From an uncultured Corynebacterium sp. (GTDB taxonomy: Bacteria; Actinomycetota; Actinomycetes; Mycobacteriales; Mycobacteriaceae): a stretch of 6,267 bases of DNA. A program made the position numbers and the translations under genes. Location: contig NZ_CALTVG010000092.1 of the NCBI RefSeq assembly GCF_943912665.1, positions 1 through 6,267 of the forward strand. Reading direction: 5' to 3'. The notes beneath the pieces were generated by a model. That model made no database searches, had not been told where the DNA came from, and saw only the letters and a list, made by a program, of their open reading frames with translations. Of the stretch, positions 1-6,267 are shown one piece after another (the stretch's first letter is position 1; every line of letters starts with the position of its first letter).

Positions 1-478
1 GATCTACACAGATGCGGGCATCAGCCGGGCACGGGCCCACGTCGAAGCGCTGGGCCTGACGCTCGGCCTCAGCCTTGCGGGCAGCCTCCTCGGCGGCGGC
101 CTTCTCGCGGGCGATCTCCTCGGCGTGAGCGCGCTCCTCCGCCTCACGGGCGGCGCGGATCTCTGCATTCTTCTGCTCGATAAGGCCCGGGAAGATGAGC
201 TCTACCGCGCCGTCGATGACGGGCTGCAGCGCGTCAGCGGCCTGCGGGTTGGCTGCCTCGAGGGAATCGAGCATGGCGTTGCGCGAGTTCCATGCGTCCT
301 CGCGGGACTGCGCTGCCAGGTCGTCGAACTGGGACTGGATATCGGAGGAGAGAGTATCGATGGAAGGCGTGGTCTGCGCGTTGGCAGAGGGGGCAACCGT
401 CAGGGAGGCTGCTACCAGGCCTGCCGCGGTGACACGGCGTAGAGTACGTGCACCAAAGCTAGAACGAATTTTAGACAT
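1..478 (-). CDS. Secreted coiled-coil protein, probable L,D-transpeptidase (YkuD family), N-terminal part
   Basis: This gene runs off the left edge; 159 codons are visible and the C-terminus is missing. The start is the ATG at 478-476. Residues 1-34 form a typical export signal: a basic N-region with R11, R14 and R15, a hydrophobic stretch (AAGLVAASLTVAP) and a cleavage site after SANA, before Q35. Residues 35-100 are a helical, polar region. Residues about 101-145 are almost entirely E, A, R and K, which suggests a charged helix or coiled coil. Then comes GPCPADARICVD (148-159), with C150 and C157. That last motif resembles the opening of the YkuD catalytic domain in corynebacterial L,D-transpeptidases, which make 3-3 cross-links in peptidoglycan. 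The catalytic HxxxxxxxxxxxxxxxxSHGC region lies outside the window, so the family call is inference from this boundary and the architecture. Otherwise it is an exported protein of unknown function. It follows map by 42 bases on the same strand and may be partly co-transcribed with it. Confidence 0.6.
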   Translation of the reverse strand, partial: MSKIRSSFGARTLRRVTAAGLVAASLTVAPSANAQTTPSIDTLSSDIQSQFDDLAAQSREDAWNSRNAMLDSLEAANPQAADALQPVIDGAVELIFPGLIEQKNAEIRAAREAEERAHAEEIAREKAAAEEAARKAEAERQAQRFDVGPCPADARICVD

Positions 479-491
479 GGCAAGAAGTATA
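479..491 (-). promoter_or_regulatory. Candidate -10 element giving a leaderless mRNA for the secreted protein gene
   Basis: Read on the minus strand, TATACT (491-486) is a near-consensus -10 hexamer. It is followed by seven bases and then the ATG at 478, so transcription would begin at or next to the start codon. No convincing Shine-Dalgarno sequence sits at normal distance, which agrees with leaderless translation, a common arrangement in actinobacteria. The -35 position (TAGGAA at 17-base spacing) is poor. Seen: the hexamer and spacing. Inferred: promoter activity. Confidence 0.5.
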
Positions 492-519
492 GACTCTCTT
501 GCGACAATTTCCTACCCCA

Positions 520-1314
520 CTAGTAGCGGGGTGTCAGGATCCGGGGACCATTCTCCGTGGCGGCCACGGTATGCTCCCAGTGCGCGGCGAGGGAGCCGTC
601 GGTGGTGACGACCGTCCAGTCGTCGTCAAGCACGGCGTTATCCTCCGTGCCCAGGGTGATCATGGGTTCGATGGCCAGCACGGACCCGTCCTGGATGAGC
701 GGACCCCGCCCGGCCTTGCCCTCATTGGCCAGGTAGGGCTCTTCGTGCATCTCGTGGCCGATGCCGTGCCCGCCGTAGCCGTCCACAATGAACAGCTCGA
801 CGCCGAACTTTTCCTCGGCGGCGTAGGTCGCCTGCTCGAGCGCAGCGGAGACGTCCGTGAGCCGGTTGCCGGGCACCATGGCCTGCATGCCCTGGTGGAG
901 GACCCACTCGGTGGCATCGGACAGCGCTTGAGCCTGGGTGCTGAGCTTGCCAACGCCAAACGTCCACGCACTGTCCCCCACCCAGCCATCGAGCGTGGCG
1001 CCACAATCGATGGACACCAGGTCCCCCTCCGCCAGGACGATGTCACTGTCCGGAATGCCGTGCACGATCACATCGTTGACGGAGGCGCAGATGGATCCGG
1101 GGAATCCGCCATAGCCCTTGAAGGTGGGGATGGCGCCGGCGTCCCGGATGGTCTGCTCCGCCACGGCGTCGAGCTCCAGGGTGCTCACACCCACCGCGGC
1201 GGCGTCGCGCACCGCCTGCAGGGCACGGCCGACGATTTCGCCGGCGGCCTGCATAGCATCGAGTTCGCCCGGGGTGCGGGCGGGAATTGCCTTAGTGCGA
1301 CGACGGAAAGCCAT
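520..1314 (-). CDS. map: Type I methionine aminopeptidase
   Basis: Cytosolic metalloprotease that removes the initiator methionine from new proteins when the second residue is small. The 264 residues match the usual length for a bacterial type I enzyme. All five metal ligands of the pita-bread fold are visible: D103 (SIDCG), D114 (VGDSAW), H183 (GGHGIGH), E216 (AIEPM) and E247 (HWEHT). So are the two substrate-site histidines, H85 (IVHGIP) and H190 (HEMHEEP). The N-terminal segment is short, without the SH3-binding extension or zinc fingers seen in some longer homologues. The ATG at 1314 lies 8 bases after the adk stop with only a weak ribosome site, so translation is probably coupled to adk. 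It is the last gene of the secY-adk-map block. Actinobacteria often carry a second map elsewhere, so this is likely the copy called mapA in some genomes. Confidence 0.96.
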   Translation of the reverse strand: MAFRRRTKAIPARTPGELDAMQAAGEIVGRALQAVRDAAAVGVSTLELDAVAEQTIRDAGAIPTFKGYGGFPGSICASVNDVIVHGIPDSDIVLAEGDLVSIDCGATLDGWVGDSAWTFGVGKLSTQAQALSDATEWVLHQGMQAMVPGNRLTDVSAALEQATYAAEEKFGVELFIVDGYGGHGIGHEMHEEPYLANEGKAGRGPLIQDGSVLAIEPMITLGTEDNAVLDDDWTVVTTDGSLAAHWEHTVAATENGPRILTPRY

Positions 1315-1322
1315 GGGAGAAG

Positions 1323-1868
1323 TTACTTACCCATCGCCTTGAGCGTGCGCTCGTTGATCTCCTCGACGGAACCCTCAGCCTCGATCGAGATGATGGCGTC
1401 GCCGTAGTGCTCGATGAGCGGGAAGGTCTCGTCGCGGTAGACGCCGAGGCGGGTGCGGATGGTCTCCTCGGTGTCGTCAGCGCGGCCGCGGGCCAGCATG
1501 CGCTCCACCACCACGTCCTCGGAGACCTCGAAGTTGAGCACGCCGTCGAGCTTCAGGCCCTTGTCTGCCAGCAGCTTCTCCAGGATGTCGGCCTGCTCCA
1601 CGGTGCGCGGGAAGCCGTCCAACAGGAAGCCCTCCTTGGCGTCCTCCTGGTTCAGGCGGTCCTCCACCATGCGGGCGGTGACGTCAGTCGGAACCAGCTT
1701 GCCGGCGTCGATGTAGGACTTTGCCTCAACGCCCAGCGGGGTGCCCTCGCCGATATTGGCGCGGAAGAGATCGCCGGTAGAGATGTGCGGGACGCCGAGC
1801 TTCTCGCTGAGGAGAGCAGCTTGGGTGCCCTTGCCGGCACCGGGAGGGCCAAGGAGTACGTAACGCAT
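1323..1868 (-). CDS. adk: Adenylate kinase
   Basis: Catalyses ATP + AMP = 2 ADP in the cytosol, keeping adenine nucleotides in balance. Residues 7-15 (GPPGAGKGT) are the P-loop. HISTGDLFR (28-36) belongs to the AMP-binding region, and DGFPRT (84-89) is the adenylate kinase signature. The LID is the short form: [18 protein letters not shown] (123-140) has no inserted zinc-binding or extended lid, which explains the 181 residues compared with about 214 in E. coli. Short-form enzymes are usual in actinobacteria. The ATG start at 1868 overlaps the secY stop codon by one base (TAATG), so the two genes are probably translationally coupled. The gene order secY-adk-map is a conserved part of the spc operon. 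Confidence 0.97.
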   Translation of the reverse strand: MRYVLLGPPGAGKGTQAALLSEKLGVPHISTGDLFRANIGEGTPLGVEAKSYIDAGKLVPTDVTARMVEDRLNQEDAKEGFLLDGFPRTVEQADILEKLLADKGLKLDGVLNFEVSEDVVVERMLARGRADDTEETIRTRLGVYRDETFPLIEHYGDAIISIEAEGSVEEINERTLKAMGK

Positions 1869-3193
1869 TACTTAAGCAGTCCTTCGTAGTTGGATTGTAG
1901 GAGCTGGGACTCGATCTGCTTGACCGTGGTCAGGGCGACCGAGACCATAATAAGGATGGCCGTACCACCAAACGCGGAGGTGCCAGAAGCACCCGCACGG
2001 CCCACACCGAGGTCCAGCAGGATGTTCGGCAGGACGGCGATGACCGCGAGGTAGATCGAGCCGACGAACAGCAGGCGGTTCATGACGAAGCCCAAGTATT
2101 CGGCGGTCGGCCGGCCCGGGCGGATACCCGGGATAAATCCACCATACTTCTTCATGTTGTCTGCCTGCTCGGCCGGGTCGTACTGGACCGAGACGTAGAA
2201 GTAGGAGAAGAAGATGGTCAGCACGAAGTACAGAACGATGTACTGCCAGGAGCTGGGCGCCTGGAGGTGCGCGATGACGTTGCGCTGCCACCAGTTATCG
2301 CTGACCCCCGGGGAACCGGAGTTCACGATCTGGGTGATGAGCACCGGCATGTAGATCAGGGAGGAGGCGAAGATCACCGGGATAACACCGGCCTGGTTGA
2401 CCTTGAGCGGCAGATAGGTGGAGGAACCACCGTACTGGCGGCGGCCCACCATGCGCTTGGCGTACTGCACCGGGATGCGGCGCTGGCCCTGCTCGATGAA
2501 CGTAATGCCCACGACCAGAACGATGAGGCCGGCGAAGACCATGGCGAAGACAAGGCCGCCGTTGTTCTGCAGGATGCTCACGCCATCGGTAGGCAGGCGC
2601 GTAGCAATACCCGCGAAGATCATCAGGGACATGCCGTTACCGATGCCCTTTTCGGTGATGAGCTCACCCATCCACATCACCAGGATGGCACCTGCGGTCA
2701 TGGTGATGACAAGAACGATGAGGGTGAAGAAGTTGCGGTCCTCCGCCAGGACGCGCACGCCCTGGCCCAGCAGCTGCTCGCGGTCCGCCAGAGCCACGAT
2801 GCCGGAAGACTGCAGGAGGGCGAGTGCCAGGGTGAGGTAACGCGTATACTGCGTCATCTTGGCCTGACCGGACTGGCCTTCCTTCTTCAGCTGCTCGAAG
2901 TGAGGGATGACCACGGTGAGCAGCTGCACGATGATGGAGGCCGTAATGTACGGCATGATGCCGATGGCGAAGATGGATAGCTGCAGCAGCGCACCACCCG
3001 AGAACAGGTTGATCACCGAGTAGAGGTTGCCGGACTCCTGCGTCAGGTCACGGAGACGACCCGCAATGGTCGCGTAATCGACACCCGGGGACGGGATCTG
3101 CGCACCGACGCGGTAGAGGATGATCATGACGATCGTGAAAATGATCTTCTTACGCAGGTCGGCGTCTTTGAAAGCCTGCAAAATGGCGGACAC
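1868..3193 (-). CDS. secY: Preprotein translocase channel subunit SecY
   Basis: Pore-forming subunit of the SecYEG channel in the cytoplasmic membrane; it works with SecA for secreted proteins and with the ribosome for membrane proteins. The 441 residues contain about ten hydrophobic membrane segments. Family landmarks are the amphipathic start ([10 protein letters not shown]), the first membrane helix followed by AQIPSPGVD (31-39), the plug-region stretch [20 protein letters not shown] (62-81), the cytoplasmic loop [11 protein letters not shown] (237-247), and the loop [16 protein letters not shown] (348-363) with the conserved R358 that contacts SecA or ribosome. The frame stays open to an ATG at 3301, but I place the start at the GTG at 3193. 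It follows AGGAGG by 8 bases and gives the usual corynebacterial N-terminus, [16 protein letters not shown]; the 36 extra residues upstream look unlike any SecY. No ribosomal protein gene lies upstream, so secY has its own promoter here. The stop overlaps the adk start. Confidence 0.97.
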   Translation of the reverse strand: MSAILQAFKDADLRKKIIFTIVMIILYRVGAQIPSPGVDYATIAGRLRDLTQESGNLYSVINLFSGGALLQLSIFAIGIMPYITASIIVQLLTVVIPHFEQLKKEGQSGQAKMTQYTRYLTLALALLQSSGIVALADREQLLGQGVRVLAEDRNFFTLIVLVITMTAGAILVMWMGELITEKGIGNGMSLMIFAGIATRLPTDGVSILQNNGGLVFAMVFAGLIVLVVGITFIEQGQRRIPVQYAKRMVGRRQYGGSSTYLPLKVNQAGVIPVIFASSLIYMPVLITQIVNSGSPGVSDNWWQRNVIAHLQAPSSWQYIVLYFVLTIFFSYFYVSVQYDPAEQADNMKKYGGFIPGIRPGRPTAEYLGFVMNRLLFVGSIYLAVIAVLPNILLDLGVGRAGASGTSAFGGTAILIMVSVALTTVKQIESQLLQSNYEGLLK

Positions 3194-3201
3194 TACACAA
3201 T

Positions 3202-3207
3202 CCTCCT
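3202..3207 (-). promoter_or_regulatory. Ribosome binding site that fixes the secY start
   Basis: Read on the minus strand this is AGGAGG, a full match to the anti-Shine-Dalgarno sequence, 8 bases before the GTG at 3193. It supports the GTG as the true secY start over the upstream in-frame ATG at 3301. Confidence 0.85.
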
Positions 3208-3273
3208 GGCCACCGCGCTGCAACTGCGGGCCGAAGCTACCGCGCACGGAGGTGGAAACACATTGGTTCCTGC

Positions 3274-3301
3274 TGTATAAGCACCCTTTCAGGCGCTTCA
3301 A
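3274..3301 (-). promoter_or_regulatory. Candidate promoter of secY-adk-map
   Basis: On the minus strand TTGAAG (3301-3296) and TATACA (3279-3274) are separated by 16 bases, a reasonable housekeeping sigma factor pair. Transcription would start near 3267 and leave a leader of roughly 75 bases before the GTG at 3193. The -10 lacks the conserved final T, so the assignment is tentative. An imperfect inverted repeat fills the spacer (see separate entry). Confidence 0.4.
3279..3298. repeat. Imperfect inverted repeat in the secY promoter spacer
   Basis: On the plus strand AAGCACC (3279-3285) and GGCGCTT (3292-3298) are inverted copies with one mismatch, around a 6-base centre (CTTTCA). On the minus strand the mismatch becomes a G-T wobble, so single-stranded DNA or RNA could fold into a 7-pair stem. 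The repeat lies almost exactly between the candidate -35 and -10 of secY. That is where a repressor operator would sit, but chance is possible for a repeat this short. Confidence 0.35.
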
Positions 3302-3374
3302 AGGAACGGTTGAACACTTTTGACCCCATTACCCTACCAGCCTTGCCCCCGTTCGCCATATCCGGGGCGTGTTA

Positions 3375-3395
3375 CACGCGCTCGCGGCGCGCGTG
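3375..3395. repeat. GC-rich inverted repeat (hairpin) between the divergent genes
   Basis: CACGCGC (3375-3381) and GCGCGTG (3389-3395) are perfect inverted copies around a 7-base loop. No T-run follows on either strand, and no convergent genes end here, so an intrinsic terminator is unlikely. It could be a protein-binding site for one or both divergent promoters, or simply a chance product of high GC. Confidence 0.35.
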
Positions 3396-3602
3396 GTGTA
3401 GGCCAGACCGACCTTTTCCGGACGTCCTTAGCGCGATTTGGTCAGGGGGCCTACCATGGCCTGTGTTGCTCGCAAGCAATGTCCCTACAAGTTTTTTAAA
3501 GGTTTTACTACCTCTTCGACCTCTCCCTCGACGCCTGGGGCGCCTCGGAGTACGGCCGTTCTATACCCGCCTGACGACGTAGCGAAAGAAGTATGTAGTT
3601 TT

Positions 3603-4910
3603 ATGAGCACTCGTTTCACACCGATGACCGTGGCCGAGATTATTGACGCCTTCGTCCCCAGCCCGAATCCCTTCCGCTGGGAGGCCTTCGATGGGTCCGC
3701 AACCGGGCCTGTCGACGCGCAGTTCACCGTCAAGATCAACAGTCTGGAGGGCCTGGCCTACATTGCCACCCGGCCCGGCGACGTGGGCTTCGCCCGCGCC
3801 TACGTCACCGACGGCATCACCGTGGAAGGCGAGCACCCGGCACACCCCTACGGCATCTTCGACGCACTGCACGTCATGTATGACAAGTTCACCAAGCCGG
3901 ACGTCAAGACCATGGCCCGCGTGGCGCGCTCGCTCGCCTCTATGGGCGCGTTCCAGATCCAGCCGGTGCCCGAGGTCGAGCGCGCCTCCTGGCTGCGCCG
4001 CAAGCTGCACGAGGGCCTGTCCAAGCACTCCAAGGAGCGCGATGCGGAAGTCATCTCTGACCACTACGACGTGGGCAACGACTTCTACGAGCTCTTCCTC
4101 GGAGACTCCATGACCTACACCTGCGCCTACTACCCCTCCCCCGACGCCACGCTGGAGGAGGCCCAGGAGAACAAGTACCGCCTCATCTTCGACAAGCTTC
4201 GTCTCAAGGAGGGCGACCGCCACCTGGATGTCGGCTGCGGCTGGGGCGGCATGGTGCGCTACGCCGCCAAGCGCGGCGTGAAGTCCCTCGGCGTGACCTT
4301 GTCCAAGGAACAGGCCGAGTGGGGCCAGGCCAAGATTAAGGAAGAGGGTCTCGAGGACCTGGCCGAAATCCGCTTCATGGACTACCGCGACGTCACCGAG
4401 GAGGGCTTCGACGCCATCTCCGCCATCGGCCTGCTCGAGCACATTGGTGTGAAGAACTACCCCGCCTTCTTCAGCTTCCTCAACGGCAAGCTCAAGCCGG
4501 GCGGCCTCATGCTCAACCACTGCATCACCTACCCGGATAACCATAAAACGCCGAAGGGCGGGTTCATCGACCGCTACATCTTCCCCGACGGCGAGCTCTC
4601 CGGCTCCGGCACCATCACCAAGTGCATGCAGGACGCCGGGTTCGAGGTGGTCCACACCGAGTCCCTGCGCTTCGACTACATGCGCACGCTCCACGCGTGG
4701 TGCGAGAACCTCAAGGAGACGTGGGAGGAGGCCTGCTCCCTGGTGGGCCTGCCCACCGCGCGCCTGTGGGCCATCTACATGGCCGGCTCCGAGTGGGGCT
4801 TCGAGCACAACATCATCAACCTGTACCACTTCCTCGGCGTCAAGCTGGGGGACGCCGGCTCCCGCGCGGGCGTGCCCGAGCGCCGCTGGTGGGAAGATTC
4901 GCGCTTCTAG
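3603..4910 (+). CDS. tmsB: CFA-synthase-family SAM methyltransferase, probable 10-methylene fatty acid synthase TmsB/BfaB
   Basis: Predicted to transfer a methyl group from S-adenosylmethionine to the double bond of an oleoyl chain in membrane phospholipid. The N-terminal third (about 25-140) is the lipid-side domain of the cyclopropane synthase family. HYDVGNDFYELFLG (154-167) and MTYTCAYY (170-177) are strong family signatures. LDVGCGWGG (208-216) is SAM motif I, and LLEHIG (277-282) carries the active-site glutamate (E279). H306 in the NHCITY segment probably matches the histidine of the bicarbonate site. The 435 residues agree with the family. The ATG at 3603 follows a modest GAAAGAAG ribosome site at 11 bases. 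Sequence alone cannot separate a cyclopropane-forming from a methylene-forming enzyme. The choice rests on the FAD reductase encoded next door, which completes 10-methyl branching in the described tms/bfa systems. The plain name, cyclopropane-fatty-acyl-phospholipid synthase family protein, is certain; the TmsB role is inferred. Confidence 0.9.
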   Translation: MSTRFTPMTVAEIIDAFVPSPNPFRWEAFDGSATGPVDAQFTVKINSLEGLAYIATRPGDVGFARAYVTDGITVEGEHPAHPYGIFDALHVMYDKFTKPDVKTMARVARSLASMGAFQIQPVPEVERASWLRRKLHEGLSKHSKERDAEVISDHYDVGNDFYELFLGDSMTYTCAYYPSPDATLEEAQENKYRLIFDKLRLKEGDRHLDVGCGWGGMVRYAAKRGVKSLGVTLSKEQAEWGQAKIKEEGLEDLAEIRFMDYRDVTEEGFDAISAIGLLEHIGVKNYPAFFSFLNGKLKPGGLMLNHCITYPDNHKTPKGGFIDRYIFPDGELSGSGTITKCMQDAGFEVVHTESLRFDYMRTLHAWCENLKETWEEACSLVGLPTARLWAIYMAGSEWGFEHNIINLYHFLGVKLGDAGSRAGVPERRWWEDSRF

Positions 4911-4917
4911 GAGGAGG
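4909..4917 (+). promoter_or_regulatory. Strong ribosome binding site of tmsA overlapping the tmsB stop
   Basis: AGGAGGAGG begins inside the TAG stop of tmsB and ends 3 bases before the ATG at 4921; the first AGGAGG copy lies 6 bases from the ATG. Ribosomes ending tmsB would sit on this site, which points to coupled translation and matched amounts of the two proteins. Confidence 0.8.
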
Positions 4918-4920
4918 ATT

Positions 4921-6267
4921 ATGCTTTCGCGTCTCATCAACCGTGTCAGCGAGCACCGCAGCGTCGACGCCATGGAGATCCCGCCGGTGGGCTGGCGGGC
5001 GCACCGGGAGGGCGTTGATAGGCTGCTGCGCAGCTTCCGCGCCGTGCCGCAGGACAAGCGCGTGCGCCTGGCCAAGAAGACTTCCAACCTCTTCCGCGGC
5101 CGCAGCGGCGAGCAGGTGGGCCTGGACGTCTCCGGCTTGGGCGGCGTCATCGAGGTCGATCCGCTAGCGCAGACCGCCGACGTGCAGGGCATGTGCACCT
5201 ACGAGGACCTCGTCGATGCCACCCTGCCGCACGGCCTCATGCCGTTTGTGGTGCCGCAGCTCAAGACCATCACCTTGGGCGGCGCGGTGACCGGCATGGG
5301 CGTGGAATCCACGAGCTTCCGCGACGGACTGCCGCACGAATCCGTCCTCGAGATGGACATCCTCACCGGCACCGGGGAGATTGTCACCTGTTCCCGCGAG
5401 GAGAACGTCGACCTCTTTCGGCTCTTCCCCAACTCCTACGGCTCCCTGGGGTATGCGGTTCGCCTCAAGATTGAGCTGCGCGCCGTCCAGCCCTACGTGG
5501 AGCTGCGGGAGGTGCGCTTCAACGACGTGGAGGAGCTGAGTGCCGTGCTTGCCGACGTCTCCCAGAACCACACCTACGACGGCATCGACGTCCACGGCCT
5601 CGACGGCGTGGTCTTCTCCCCGGAGGAGGCCTACCTCGTCATGGCGCGCTTCACCGACGAGGAGGGCCCGACCTCGGACTACACACGGGACAAGATCTTC
5701 TACCGCAGCCTCCAGCACGCCCGGGGTATTCGCCACGACCGCCTCACGGTGCGCGACTACATCTGGCGCTGGGATACCGACTGGTTCTGGTGCTCCCGTG
5801 CCTTCGGCGCGCAGAACTCGAAGGTGCGCAAGGTCTGGCCGCGCGAGCTGCGGCGCAGCTCCTTCTACTGGAAACTCGTCCGCCTGGACCGCAAGTACGA
5901 GCTCGAATATAACTTCATCAAGAAGCCCAAGGGCCTGCCCCGCGGCGAGCGCGTGGTCCAGGACATCGAGGTCACCCCGGAGAACCTGCCGGAATTCCTG
6001 CGCTGGTTCTTTGCAGCCTCCGACATTCAGCCGGTGTGGCTGTGCCCGATTCGCCTGCGCGAGGGCGTGGAAGACCTCGTCGGCACCGGCGACATTGCAG
6101 CGGACTCCCCCGACCCCTGGCCGCTCTACCCGCTGCTGCCGGGCCAGACCTGGGTCAACGTCGGCTTCTGGTCCGGCGTCGAGGGCAATCACGTCGATCC
6201 CTCCGCCCCCGGCAATGGCGCGTTCAACCGCGTCATCGAAGCCAAGGTCAACGAGCTGGGCGGGCAC
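4921..6267 (+). CDS. tmsA: FAD-dependent oxidoreductase, probable 10-methylene reductase TmsA/BfaA (C-terminus cut by window edge)
   Basis: Exactly 449 codons are visible before the right edge and no stop is reached; only a short C-terminal tail is probably missing. The N-terminal half is a PCMH-type FAD-binding domain of the kind found in DHCR24/DWARF1 sterol reductases. KKTSNLFRGR (52-61) precedes SGLGGVIEVD (71-80). Next come VQGMCTYEDLVDATLPHGL (88-106), the flavin-contact stretch TLGGAVTGMGVESTSFRDG (118-136), and NSYGSLGYAVRL (171-182). The second half carries KVRKVWPRELRR (301-312) and VVQDIEVTPENLPEFL (345-360), typical of the substrate domain. In the described tms/bfa systems this partner reduces the 10-methylene fatty acyl made by the methyltransferase to the 10-methyl chain. 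From memory, M. tuberculosis Rv3719/Rv3720 is an equivalent pair. It starts 10 bases after tmsB and is almost certainly in the same mRNA. Any flavoprotein reductase of unsaturated lipids is an alternative, but the adjacent methyltransferase makes TmsA the best call. Confidence 0.88.
   Translation, partial: MLSRLINRVSEHRSVDAMEIPPVGWRAHREGVDRLLRSFRAVPQDKRVRLAKKTSNLFRGRSGEQVGLDVSGLGGVIEVDPLAQTADVQGMCTYEDLVDATLPHGLMPFVVPQLKTITLGGAVTGMGVESTSFRDGLPHESVLEMDILTGTGEIVTCSREENVDLFRLFPNSYGSLGYAVRLKIELRAVQPYVELREVRFNDVEELSAVLADVSQNHTYDGIDVHGLDGVVFSPEEAYLVMARFTDEEGPTSDYTRDKIFYRSLQHARGIRHDRLTVRDYIWRWDTDWFWCSRAFGAQNSKVRKVWPRELRRSSFYWKLVRLDRKYELEYNFIKKPKGLPRGERVVQDIEVTPENLPEFLRWFFAASDIQPVWLCPIRLREGVEDLVGTGDIAADSPDPWPLYPLLPGQTWVNVGFWSGVEGNHVDPSAPGNGAFNRVIEAKVNELGGH

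Larger units (their letters stand above)
3194..3602. other. Divergent intergenic region between secY and the tms operon
   Basis: This 409-base stretch separates two divergently transcribed units and must hold both promoters. Its secY side contains the Shine-Dalgarno site, the candidate promoter and the inverted repeat listed separately. Its middle contains a GC-rich hairpin (3375-3395). The tms side has an AT-rich run at 3490-3510 that stands out from the surrounding sequence. It also has a TATACC (3562-3567) that could be a -10 for tmsB, though I see no good -35 for it. Open frames cross the region (for example 3310-3582 on the plus strand), but they match no family I know and lack the strong third-position GC bias of the neighbouring genes. 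I see no RNA gene, riboswitch or insertion sequence. The remnant of an rplO-type ribosomal gene, which normally precedes secY, is not present. Confidence 0.7.

Noticed and set aside
499..1407. A 302-codon plus-strand open frame opposite map
   Set aside because: The minus-strand frame encodes a complete methionine aminopeptidase with all metal ligands; the plus-strand product has no recognisable domain.
3194..3301. N-terminal extension of SecY by 36 residues to the ATG at 3301
   Set aside because: The extension would overlap the candidate promoter and a strong AGGAGG site that points to the GTG at 3193, and the residues are unlike any SecY N-terminus.
3500..3513. AGGT and ACCT inverted repeat in the AT-rich run before tmsB
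   Set aside because: Only four pairs around a 6-base loop; too short to distinguish from chance.
3310..3582. A 90-codon plus-strand frame inside the divergent intergenic region
   Set aside because: No ribosome site of note, no third-position GC bias, no family match, and it overlaps the likely promoter zone of tmsB.
3593..3598. ATG directly followed by TAG just upstream of tmsB, as a start-stop regulatory element
   Set aside because: The ribosome-like site GAAAGAAG is only a base or so away from this ATG, too close for initiation, so a chance occurrence is more likely.
3561..5198. A 545-codon open frame on the minus strand, the longest in the window, opposite tmsB and the start of tmsA
   Set aside because: Its translation is rich in G, A, V, L and H with no recognisable domain, and it lies antisense to genes with clear family motifs. 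Long antisense frames are expected where third codon positions are nearly all G or C.
5164..6267. A 367-codon open frame on the minus strand opposite tmsA
   Set aside because: Shadow of the tmsA reading frame in GC-rich DNA; no family resemblance, whereas the plus-strand frame shows FAD-domain motifs throughout.

Overview
The window looks like chromosomal DNA from a mycolata-type actinobacterium, most likely Corynebacterium. It is GC-rich, with strongly GC-biased third codon positions. SecY and the methyltransferase resemble corynebacterial proteins, the adenylate kinase is the short 181-residue form, and the gene order is secY-adk-map. The genus call is recognition from memory, not a database match.

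Layout: the left half reads leftwards (minus strand). secY (1868-3193), adk (1323-1868) and map (520-1314) form a tight block: secY and adk share one base (TAATG), and adk and map are 8 bases apart. This is the distal part of the classical spc ribosomal-protein operon. Only 42 bases after map, a secreted coiled-coil protein starts (478 leftwards, cut by the window edge). It is probably the N-terminal half of an L,D-transpeptidase and seems to have its own promoter for a leaderless mRNA.

The right half reads rightwards. After a 409-base divergent intergenic region come a CFA-synthase-family methyltransferase (3603-4910) and, 10 bases later, an FAD-dependent oxidoreductase (4921 to the right edge, cut near its C-terminus). 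This pair matches the TmsB/TmsA (BfaB/BfaA) system. In it, TmsB adds a SAM-derived methyl to an oleoyl chain to give a 10-methylene intermediate, and TmsA reduces it to 10-methylstearate (tuberculostearate).

Together the window holds protein export (SecY), nucleotide balance (Adk), N-terminal methionine removal (Map), probable cell-wall cross-linking and membrane-lipid branching. No ribosomal protein gene precedes secY. Instead, secY has its own candidate promoter, back-to-back with the lipid operon. I found no tRNA, rRNA, CRISPR array, insertion sequence or phage gene, and no clearly undescribed system. The points most worth a second look are the break in the spc operon beside secY, the methyltransferase-first order of the tms pair, the imperfect inverted repeat inside the predicted secY promoter, and the leaderless start of the envelope gene.
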